Assembly: GCF_031755915.1 (NCBI RefSeq)
Contig: NC_083382.1
Span: 29,178,001-29,242,000, forward strand
Source of the DNA: Ziziphus jujuba
Lineage: Eukaryota > Streptophyta > Magnoliopsida > Rosales > Rhamnaceae
Length of the DNA stretch: 64,000 bases
Reading direction: 5' to 3'
Shown: piece by piece, positions 48,264-57,626 of the stretch
How positions within the stretch are numbered: position 1 is the stretch's first letter
Layout of the letters: each line of letters begins with the position of its first letter
Notes under the pieces: model-generated
Told to the model about the DNA's origin: nothing
What the model saw: the letters and a program-made list of their open reading frames with translations, nothing else
Database searches by the model: none
Translations under genes and position numbers: made by a program

Positions 48264-49963
48264 GTTTTTTGGTGTAGCTATTTCTCCCACTTAGCCATCA
48301 AGTTTGTTTTGGTAGCTAGCTAGCTAGCTAGAGTGACCAAGTCTTAAAATTTTAATAATTAACTACGTACGGAAAGGTGCTTTCTTGCGAAACACCTGAT
48401 GGGTGGAGCAAATAAAAAGAAACCACTGTAAAGATAGATTAAAGGTAGATTTGGACTTCCACAAGGTTGTAAAGATGGGTTGAGGTATACCGACCCATGT
48501 AGTTCCTAAATCAATTAATCCCACCACAAGGTTTTTTTTATTTTTTTTATTTTTTTTTATTTTTTTTTTCGGCAACAAATTAAAAAAAAAAAAAACAAAA
48601 AAAGGCAATACAAAGATAAATAAAGATTGGACATTTTTTATCTTTTCAAAGGTCAAATATAAAGATGGTAACTAGTATGTATAAGCTTTTGAATTATTTA
48701 TTGTGTTCAATTTAAAGGTGCAATGCAATTATTAATTTTTATATTCTTACTTTGACAGGATTATAAATTTCTTGATGAATTTGTATTGGAACTTTTAAAA
48801 ATCATAAAAAGGTATATGACATTATTATTTTGACTGCAAAAAAAAAAAAAAAAGATATGTAGTAGTATTATTATTATTATTTTGATAAATTAGGGAGGGT
48901 ATACAAAACCGTTGTAAAACTCATCTCCTTAAAAGTCACTTTTATATCAAATAAATTTGTTTAGCATGCCAAAAGTAAACCCTATTTGATAATATCATTT
49001 TGATTTAAAACAATATTCGTGCATAAATCTGCAGGTCAGTTACCTTGTGTATTAGTGCAAGAAATAAACTACCTTTTTGTCGGTTCAATAGTTGTAGCAT
49101 ATTATGTGCTATATCATTATTCAACACTTTCTTTTAGTAATAAAAATTTACATTAGTTATATATATGTGTTAAAAAAAAAAGCCTGTCGATTATTACCGT
49201 ACACCATCTAATACGATTTGTATACTCAAAGCTACATTTAGATTCATTAAAACTAAGGAAATAAAAATTGTTACATGGTTTGAATTTTAAATCTTCTTAG
49301 TTCCCTTCTTTTTCTTCCCTTCAAACAGTGTTCCAGATGAGCACAAAGCTGTAACTATGTGTAAAATATAAAATTCACAGCACGACAAAGCTAAAAGAAC
49401 AAAACAAAACAATACAAAGCTAGAAAACAAAAGTACCAACTTCCTTCATATATATGTATTAATAATGCAAACCAATGCATAGCATTTTATATATATCTTT
49501 GTGTATTAATGCAAGAAAACTACTAAGCGAAAACGCAGACGTTTGGGGACAGACCCTTTCTTCTAATTATTCACCTTCACAAACCACTGAATAGACCGAG
49601 CATCTTTCTTCTGCTTCTTCTCATTCACAAATGGATCAGCTGATCTTCCTCTTCTTCTTTATCAAATTGAATATCCTTCACAAATCGATCAACAGCTATT
49701 CCTCTTCTCCTTTACAAATAGGAAGATCAAAAAAGCAAAGCAACTGATCAACTTCTTCTTCTTCTTCTTCTTCTTCTAGATACTTTTATAATCTATAAGT
49801 TACTTATTTGTTTGGAAAGAAAAATTAATAGGTAAAAAGTGAAAGTTTTCTTCTTATGATTAAATATGTCTATGATTTTCAATTGCCCACATTGTATCAC
49901 TTTAATGAAAAAGGGAAAGTGGAATTTATTGTCTTTATTTATTTATTTATTTTCTTCGATTTT
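46312..49963. other. Spacer downstream of A', homologous to 3310-6800 and 9862-10870
   Basis: AT-rich and non-coding. Compared with block 1 it lacks the solo LTR and about 1 kb (4650-5665), joined at a shared GTAAATT near 47595. It has extra DNA near 49015-49220. No gene was seen; the decayed exon-like fragment at 46890 is more damaged than its block 1 copy. Confidence 0.65.
48211..48262. repeat. (GT)26 microsatellite
   Basis: Uninterrupted GT run. The block 1 counterpart (near 6352-6384) is a short GT plus (AT)n run. Confidence 0.95.
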
Positions 49964-50690
49964 GAAGTGGATTGAGGCTTTGGCCTTGCCATGGCTCTCC
50001 AATTCTATGCCAACCCTCCACTCATACAATATATTAATTCGATTGTCTTGTTTCAGCGAAATCAGTGGAAGGTTATTATTATTAACGCAAAAAAATATGT
50101 AACGTTGTTAAGGTAGGTTTGTTTAGATAAGGAAAAAGACTGGGAGTAGGAAGCTTCCGTAGTCAGCACTCAATTCCTAAGTAGTCAGCAGTCAATTTGT
50201 CAATTGTCGTGATGAATAAAGATGCATGCTAACCCATATTAATTGCGGGTCCATGAATCAATAAGCTGAGCTATCAATTATAATGGATGGCAGTCTCTGA
50301 TAAGAGTACACAAATATGTGGCTCGTTTTTTTAGTTCATCTATATATGCTACTAGCTCCTTCCAATTCCCACAAGCTTTTACATCGTTTTGAAGTTAATT
50401 GAGGCTTTGGGCTTGCCATGGCTCTCCAATTCTATACCAACCCTCCACTCATAGAATATATTAATCGATTGTCTTGTTTCGGCGAAATAGGTGGAAGGTT
50501 ATTATTATTAACGAAAAAAGACTGGGTGTATGAAGCTTCCGTAGTCGGCAGTGAATTTGTCAATTGTCATGATGAATAAAGACGCATACCAACCCATATT
50601 AATTGTGGGTCCCTTAATCAATAAGCTGAGCTACCAATTCCCACAAGCATTTACATCAAGTTTTCTTCACAATCCGTGTCCATCCTCATA
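49964..50690 (+). promoter_or_regulatory. Tandemly duplicated promoter of BAHD gene B'
   Basis: Two copies of the same upstream segment, 49964-50388 and 50389-50690, each led by TGAAGT.GATTGAGGCTTTGG-like sequence and CCATGGCTCTCCAATTCTAT. The distal copy includes a segment with TATA-like CTATATATGC at about 50341. The proximal copy lacks about 95 bp there, joined at a shared CAATT, so B' has no evident TATA box next to its ATG. Pseudogene B has only the shortened version. Confidence 0.75.
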
Positions 50691-52100
50691 ATGGCACGGT
50701 CCCAATCAGTGAAAATACTAGAGGTTTGTCGAGTAGCTCCACCACCAGACGTACCAAACTTGGCCTCCCCAACCTCTCTCCCTCTCACCTTCTTCGATTT
50801 ACACTGGTTAAGATTTCCACCGGTGGAGCGTCTTTTCTTTTACGAATTCTCTTCGTCTAACACACCCTTGTTCGATTCCATTATTCCAAAGCTCAAGCAC
50901 TCCCTTTCTCTCACCCTCCAACACTATCTCCCTCTAGCGGGAAACCTTGTTTGGCCACAAGACTCTCACAAACCTTTCATCAAATATCTTGACGGCGACG
51001 GAGTTTCGCTTACAATAGCCGAATCTAACTTGGATTTTTATCATCTCTCTAGCAACGAATTTCGCGAAGTCACAGAATGCCATCCTCTTATTCCCCACTT
51101 GGAAGTGTCCCACGAAAAAGCAGCTGTGGTGGCACTGCAGATTACTCTGTTTCCAAACTCTGGCTTTTGCATTGGAATCACTTCCCACCATGCAGTTATG
51201 GACGGTAAAACCTCCACTTCGTTTATGAAGTCATGGGCTTATATATGCAATAAAAATGCCGGATCTCCAGATACGGCGCCGTCATCGTCGCCGTTGCCAC
51301 CGGAGCTTATACCATTTTATGACAGGACAGTTATTAAAGACCCTGCAGAACTCGAAGTGATTCACTTGAACGAGTTGCTAAAGCAAGACGGACCCAATAA
51401 CAGAAGCCTAACGTTAAGGGAAGCTCAAGTTAAACCAGGTTTAGTCCGAGCCACTTTCGAATTGAGGCGAGAGGAAATAGAAAAGTTGAGAAACTTTGTG
51501 TCGGCCAATCAGAACGCATCGAAACATCCAGTTCGTATATCAACGTTTTCACTGGTATGCGGCTACACAATAGTGTGTCTACAGAGAGCTATAGAGACGA
51601 GAGGAGAGAGTAGCATCCTTCTATTCAGCGTGGACGCAAGGTCTCGGCTCAAACCCACAATCCCTTTAACGTATTTTGGAAACTGCATAACAGGCTGCCC
51701 AGTAGTTGCAGAGACAGAAAAGGTAATAAGGGAAAAATACGGGGTATGCTATGCGGTAGAGGCAATCAGCGAATCTATAAGAGGTCTTGAAAATGGAGTC
51801 CTGAATGCTGCGGTTCCACCACCTAGACCTACAAACGATGCTAAGAAGAGTGAAAGGAAAGAGAGGATGCTGACCGTGGCAGGCTCACCTCGGTTTGAGG
51901 TTTACAGTATAGATTTTGGGTTCGGACGGCCAACGAAGGTGGAGGTTACTTCTATTGATAAAACAGGAGCCATGTCTCTTTCCGAGAGCAGAGATGGGAA
52001 TGGAGGTGTTGAGATTGGTTTGGTTTTAAACATGCAAGAAATGAAATCTTTTGCTTCTTTGTTTGCTAAAGTTCTTGAAGAAGAAGTCCCTTTGAAGTGA
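50691..52100 (+). CDS. BAHD acyltransferase B' (malonyltransferase type), intact
   Basis: Single exon of 469 residues from MARSQSVKILEVCRVAPPPD; the upstream in-frame GTG at 50676 is not used. HxxxD is at 167-171 (HAVMD), YFGNC at 328-332, and the DFGWG box reads DFGFG at 408-412. It has the complete BAHD length and fold landmarks. It is distinguished from C and E by a Pro/Lys-rich loop (VPPPRPTNDAKKSERK, about 375-390) where the others have ETWASFIDD. Acyl transfer from an acyl-CoA, probably malonyl-CoA, to a phenolic glycoside is inferred from clade motifs. Its block 1 twin B is dead, so this is the only working B-type gene in the window. The upstream region is duplicated. Confidence 0.93.
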   Translation: MARSQSVKILEVCRVAPPPDVPNLASPTSLPLTFFDLHWLRFPPVERLFFYEFSSSNTPLFDSIIPKLKHSLSLTLQHYLPLAGNLVWPQDSHKPFIKYLDGDGVSLTIAESNLDFYHLSSNEFREVTECHPLIPHLEVSHEKAAVVALQITLFPNSGFCIGITSHHAVMDGKTSTSFMKSWAYICNKNAGSPDTAPSSSPLPPELIPFYDRTVIKDPAELEVIHLNELLKQDGPNNRSLTLREAQVKPGLVRATFELRREEIEKLRNFVSANQNASKHPVRISTFSLVCGYTIVCLQRAIETRGESSILLFSVDARSRLKPTIPLTYFGNCITGCPVVAETEKVIREKYGVCYAVEAISESIRGLENGVLNAAVPPPRPTNDAKKSERKERMLTVAGSPRFEVYSIDFGFGRPTKVEVTSIDKTGAMSLSESRDGNGGVEIGLVLNMQEMKSFASLFAKVLEEEVPLK

Positions 52101-52196
52101 TACGATTCTGGTTGATATTTGGGTTTGGTAACAAATTTTGATTTACACTTGGTTTGTGAGTTGTTTCTTTCTAATTTCCTTACCTTTTTTTTTTTT

Positions 52197-52227
<31 letters not shown>

Positions 52228-53805
52228 GTTAGCTTTTGGTTTGTTTTCTCTCTTCTTCTTTTTAAATAATCATACGGATTATTAGTTGGTGTATGTAAAG
52301 GCAATTGATTATTGATATACCAAATAGATTCATAATGTAATGGTTGACTAAAGGAAGCTTGGTGTTTGAACTAGGCTCCATTTTTGCAGGTTTTCGATCT
52401 GTCTTACCTAAGAAAAATAGGTCAAGGGCAGGTAATCAGAACCGTCAGCGGTTGCTTAGTCCCATGGAAGAGTGTATAATATCTATTGATCGTATTTTTT
52501 TCTACTTTTTTTATTTTTATTTTTTGTGCCTTCTGAAATTTAAAAAAAAAAAAAAAATACACACACACACACACAAACAAAGTATCATAGACATATTCCA
52601 TACATGTCCATTGGACCTCCCTTTTATGAAGCATCTTTACTAAGTATATATGTATTTTTCATTTTAGTAAAACATATTTTTTAAATTATAAATAATACAA
52701 AAATGTAGTAAAAATCAATATATCCATATGGAATCTTAAAAGTTATCGTGCATATAAATACAGTTAATATTTGTATACATTTACAAAGCACATAAAAATA
52801 TTATTATTTAATTATACTTCAAATAATTATTTGTTACAAATTGAAAAAAATATGCCAGATGTGGTGAATGCATTACAAAAAAGTGAAAGATGAGATTGAA
52901 CTCGATTTAGGTACAAAAAAGAAACAAATGCATATTTTGATGAAAGATTAAATTTAAAAAAAAAATTGTTAGGCAATTAATTCACATTAATATGTATTAT
53001 AAATGTTTTTATATGTATATATTATTTTTTTATAAGTTTAACTAATTATTAATTTATACATTCGAAGGGTTCAAAGATTTTTTTTTGCAATTTTATTATC
53101 TTATGCATTTATTACATGGCTTTAAATTTAGATCAAATAATTTGATTTATTTAACAAAATTATTCATTTATTGAGCATTTACCTATTAAAGTTTTATCAT
53201 AATATATTATTTTAACAAACTGGATAAAAGAAAAAGTAAAAATTGGTGAGCAAAAAAATAATGTTTTTACAAAAACAGTAATATTTTACTTTTTAAACGA
53301 AAATTTAGAAATCCTCATGAAGTGGGTGATTTTTTTGGTCCAAAAGATTGTACCATTTTAATTATTAGCAAGTTCCCCAGCTAAGACGAACAATAATGAA
53401 TGCATATAATTAAATGCAATATAGAAAGAAAAAAAAAAAAAGAATAATAATCATTGAGTTTGATGGGAAATAAAGCAAGAGAGTAAAGGACAGCCATCTT
53501 ATTCGTGTAACACGTAGTCCTCTTCACTTCATACACGCCAATTTTTTTGTTTTTTTTACTTTTTTTTTTTTTGGGTTGTGCCCTCGGGTCCTCCTCATTA
53601 ACCCAAAAAAAAAAAAAAAAAAAAAAAAAAGAGAGAGAGAGGAAGTTCCATAAATAGCATAGTTAGTTAAATATGGCACATATATAAATTCTTGTATTTG
53701 TTGAAAAATATGAAGGAAAATTCGATCAAAAAAATATATGAATAGACAATTTATAACTTTAGTACATTCATGTATAATACGTTATAAATTAAAAAAATAT
53801 GGTCA
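52101..53805. other. Spacer downstream of B'
   Basis: Homologous to 12017-13930. It contains a T22G22 tract (52185-52228), (CA)n at 52559-52575 and a long A run near 53605-53630. No gene was seen. Confidence 0.65.
52185..52228. repeat. T22G22 homopolymer pair
   Basis: 22 T followed by 22 G. It lies in the 3' flank of B' exactly where the second deletion junction of pseudogene B falls. The G run could form a quadruplex or be a sequencing/assembly artefact. Confidence 0.85.
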
Positions 53806-54086
53806 AGTCATGGGAAAAGACTTGCGTGTACGAGGGAAAAGACTTGCGAGTACGAGGCCGCTTGACTAGTCAACCAATTTGCCATTTATTACGTTGAACA
53901 AAGACGTGAGCCTTCGTCCATCCATTAGTCGATAAGCTGAGCTATCAATTACAAAGGATGGCGGCCTCTGAATTAGAATTCAGAAAATGCGGCTCGCATT
54001 TTACTTCCATCTGATCTGATCTACTAGGAAGAGGAAGGGGGTCATATACTAGCTACCAATTCCAACAAGCTTTTTCCAGGCTTAAC
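53806..54086 (+). promoter_or_regulatory. Promoter region of BAHD gene E
   Basis: Shares TTGACTAGTCAACCAATTT, GATAAGCTGAGCT and CGGCTCGCATTTTACTTCCA with the C promoter. The TATAAAAG of C is replaced by GATCTGATCTACTAGGAAG, so no TATA box is visible at the expected place. Confidence 0.6.
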
Positions 54087-55502
54087 ATGGCACAGCCCCT
54101 ATCTGTGAAAGTGCTTGAGGTTTGTCGAGTAGCTCCACGACCAGACTTACCAAACTTGGCCTCCCCAAGCTCTCTCCCTTTGACCTTCTTTGATATATTC
54201 TGGTTAAGATTTCCACCGGTTGAACGTCTTTTCTTTTACGAATTCTCTACCTCTAACACACCCTTTTTCGATTCCATCATTCCAAGACTCAAACACTCTC
54301 TTTCTCTCACCCTCCAACACTATCTCCCTCTAGCAGGAAACCTTGTTTGGCCACAAGACTCTCACAAACCCTTCATCAAATATGTTGACGGTGATGGAGT
54401 TTCGCTTACCATAGCCGAGTCCAACATGGATTTTTATCATCTATCTAGCAACGGATTTCGCGAAGCCACAGAATACCGTCCTCTTATTCCCCACTTGGAA
54501 GAGTCCCATGAAAGAGTTGCTGTGGCGGCACTGCAGATTACTCTGTTTCCAAACTCTGGCTTTTGCATTGGAATCACTTCCCACCATGCAATTTTGGACG
54601 GTAAAACTTCAACTTCTTTTGTCAAGTCATGGGCTTACATATGCAATAAAACTGCCGGATCAGGATCTGCAGACTCGCCGCAGTCATCGCCGTCCTTGCC
54701 CTCGGATCTTACGCCATTCTATGATAGAGCCGCCATTAAAGACCCTGCAGAACTCGAAGTGATTTGGTTGAACGCGTGGCTAAAGCAAGGCGGACCCAAT
54801 AACAGAAGCCTAATGTTAAGGAAATCTCAAGTTCAGCCAGGTATAGTCCGAGCCACTTTCGAATTGAGTGGAGAGCAAATACAAAAGTTGAGAAACTTCG
54901 TGTCTGTCGATCAGAATAGATCAAAGCATCAAGTTCAACGTATATCGACGTTTTCGTTGGTATTAGGCTACACATTTGTATGCCTAAAGAGAGCTATAGA
55001 GGCGATAGAAAAGAATATCATGCTTGTATTCAGCGTCGACGCAAGGTCTCGGCTCAAACCTACAATCCCTCCAACGTATTTTGGAAACTGCATATCAGGC
55101 TGCTCTGTAGTTCTAGAGACTGAAAAGGCGTTAAGGGAACAAAATGGGGTATGCCATGTGGTAGAGGCAATAAGTGAATCTATAAAAGGTCTTGAAAATG
55201 GAGTCTTGAATGGTGCAGAAACTTGGGCTTCATTCATTGATGATTTCATGGATCAGAGTGAAAGCCAACAGAGAATGATGAGTGTTGCAGGCTCACCTCG
55301 GTTTGAGGTTTACAGTACAGATTTTGGGTTCGGAAGGCCAAGGAAGGTGGAGATAGCTTCTATTGATAAAACAGGAGCAGTGAGTCTGTCTGAGAGCAGG
55401 AATGGGAATGGAGGAGTTGAGATTGGTCTGGTTTTAAACGTGCAACAAATGAGATCTTTTGCCTCTTTGTTTGCCAAAGTCCTGGAAGAAGAAGTCCATT
55501 GA
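54087..55502 (+). CDS. BAHD acyltransferase E (malonyltransferase type), intact
   Basis: Single exon of 471 residues from MAQPLSVKVLEVCRVAPRPD, colinear with gene C without gaps. HxxxD is at 167-171 (HAILD), YFGNC at 331-335 and DFGFG at 412-416, so the catalytic His and Asp are intact and the box Trp is Phe. The clade motifs point to an acyl-CoA (probably malonyl-CoA) dependent transferase on phenolic or flavonoid glycosides; the substrate is unknown. It lies 2 kb downstream of B' and 1.1 kb upstream of pseudogene F, in the same orientation as the rest of the array. Both E and its partner C are intact, unlike the A and B pairs. The promoter has lost the TATA box found in C. Confidence 0.93.
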   Translation: MAQPLSVKVLEVCRVAPRPDLPNLASPSSLPLTFFDIFWLRFPPVERLFFYEFSTSNTPFFDSIIPRLKHSLSLTLQHYLPLAGNLVWPQDSHKPFIKYVDGDGVSLTIAESNMDFYHLSSNGFREATEYRPLIPHLEESHERVAVAALQITLFPNSGFCIGITSHHAILDGKTSTSFVKSWAYICNKTAGSGSADSPQSSPSLPSDLTPFYDRAAIKDPAELEVIWLNAWLKQGGPNNRSLMLRKSQVQPGIVRATFELSGEQIQKLRNFVSVDQNRSKHQVQRISTFSLVLGYTFVCLKRAIEAIEKNIMLVFSVDARSRLKPTIPPTYFGNCISGCSVVLETEKALREQNGVCHVVEAISESIKGLENGVLNGAETWASFIDDFMDQSESQQRMMSVAGSPRFEVYSTDFGFGRPRKVEIASIDKTGAVSLSESRNGNGGVEIGLVLNVQQMRSFASLFAKVLEEEVH

Positions 55503-56635
55503 AGTTATGTGATTCTGGTTGGTTTTTGTGTTGGGTAGCGAATTTTTATTTTCTATTAACTTCGAGAATTGTTTTGTTTCTTCTTTTCAAATAATCTTTG
55601 GGATAATATAAGTTTGTCCTTATTTGTCTGTGTACGTAATTGGTTATTGATTTTCAAGAATAGATTCATATTGTAATGATTGATGGAAAATTTTAAAAAC
55701 CTCGTCACTATAGATTAGAAATGTCAATATTTTTAACAAAATAGATAAAAGAAAAAGGCAAAATTGTTTGGGACTAAATTGATGATTTTACAAAGGCTGC
55801 AATTTTTTTTTTAACTATTTCTTATGGTTTTGAAAATTTAATTTTAAACGAAAATTTAGACACTTCCCCAGATGGAAAGTGGTGCAGAACACCATAATGT
55901 AATACCTGCATTTTATTTCACTTATTGCACGGAGAGCAAATGCAAATAATTAAATGCTACACATGGAAAAGTGAATATAAATAAAAACAATAATCATTAT
56001 TATTGAGTTTTTTTTTATCGAAAATGAAGTAGAATGATAGAGGAAGGAAGGAAAGGAAGTTCGATAGACAGGATTGACAGTCTCGGAAAAAATACTAAAT
56101 TGATGAAAAATTTTAAATTTTTATGGAAAATGAAACTTTATTAATCTTTCCTTTGCTTTTTTTTTTTTTTTTTTAATTTAGTTCGACACCGTGGATCCAT
56201 TTCGTGAAGCCTTCGTAACCCAACCCAACACAATGAAAATAATTTAAATTTGGTTCATATGGATCTATGGAGTGGTGTTTTTAAGTGGCCCAACCCAACT
56301 TCAGAATTCCAAAAGGAAAACCCATAAGTGCAAATTTCATATTCTTATTTATTAACAAATTAATTAATAAAAACACACATGCTACGAAAACAAACCAAAA
56401 AGGGTAAACTGGATTAAATGGCATGGATGTTAAGAAAATCAAGTCGGACTTTAATTTTTTGTTACTGTAGAAGAAAAGAAAAACGTAAATTAAGTTGGCG
56501 TTTTGTTTAACTAGTACTGTTATAAATCTCAGTAACCATGAAATGCAAGCCTGTCAATTTGAAATAAACTTTCTTTTACTTACCTGAAAAACAGTTAACA
56601 AATCTGAGTAATAAGTTTGATAGTGTTAAAGAATT
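55503..56635. other. Spacer between genes E and F
   Basis: The first part matches the DNA after gene C (26180-26890). The part at 56130-56320 matches 15465-15640. A T run occurs at 56159-56174. No gene was seen. Confidence 0.6.
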
Positions 56636-57149
56636 ATGGCCAATTCAATGAAAATCTTGGAGGTCTCCCATATGGCTCCTTTACAAGATTCTTCTTCCAA
56701 CTCACTCACCAAATTCACTATCCAACTTACTTTCCTCGATACCTTCTGCCTCAAATTCCATCCTGGAGAGTTTCTCTTCTTCTATTTCCTCATCGACCCT
56801 AATCCATCATCCTTTGCTTCCATCCTCTCCACACTCAAAACACTCCCTCTCTCTTACCCTCTTTAGCTTCCTTCCTCTCGCTGGAAACCTCACTTGGCCT
56901 CCCCATTCTCAGAAACCTTTTCTTCTCTACAAACCAGGTAATTCAGTCTCCCTCACATTCGCCCAGTCCGATGCCGATTTTGACCATGTCTAAAGCAAAC
57001 ATGTTCACCAAGCCATTGACACTCGTCCTCTTGTGCCCAGCTTGACCATATCAAATACAGAGGCTTCGGTTATGGCATTGCAAATCACTCTGTTTCCCAG
57101 CAGTGGGTTTTGTATTGGTATTGCTTTTCATCATGCTGCTATTGATGGC

Positions 57150-57520
57150 TGTTAGGGAATTGGGAGAAAAACAAATAGCAACAGAAACAAAGAAAGCGAA
57201 GAACAAACACACAATTAACGTGGAAACCCTTGACGGGAAAAACTACGGGCAGGGAGAAGCAAATCCAATATCGAAAGATTGGTACAAAAGGTGAGCCTGA
57301 CTGCGCGATACCTTCTAAAAACCCTAATTTCAGCCGAAAACCAAAAATATATAGTACATAAGAAACCCTAAAAATTGAACGGTCTCGGGCCTATCGGCCC
57401 GAGACCTCCGCTTCCACCACAGAGCCCCAAATTTTTCTCCAAAATTTAGTTTTACCAAATGGGTCGCACCGCGAGCTTTTCGGATCGGGTCAACAAGAAT
57501 TCGGGTCACAAACTCTAACA
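57150..57520 (-). repeat. 3' LTR of the intact Copia
   Basis: 371 bp. It contains an 11-bp perfect hairpin, GGTCTCGGGCC-TATC-GGCCCGAGACC. A purine-rich tract (AAGGTGGAGAT on the minus strand) abuts it. Confidence 0.92.
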
Positions 57521-57626
57521 ATCTCCACCTTGACACGAATTCCATATAAGGAATGAAAAACATACAAAACTCCAATCTTCGATAAAAGTTGCCATCCTCT
57601 TCCACAAAAACCCCTAAAGGCAAAGC

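Larger units (their letters stand above)
30757..53800 (+). repeat. Segmental duplication, block 2 (partner 923-13930)
   Basis: This block carries A' (broken) and B' (intact). It is larger than block 1 because it received a MITE, two Copia elements and two solo LTRs, all absent at the paralogous sites in block 1. It also has an internal deletion of about 1 kb relative to block 1 (near 47593) and a promoter duplication (49964-50690). Confidence 0.85.

Noticed and set aside
52207..52228. Telomere-like or regulatory G-quadruplex
   Set aside because: It is a plain G homopolymer next to a T homopolymer; length may be an assembly artefact and nothing else supports function.
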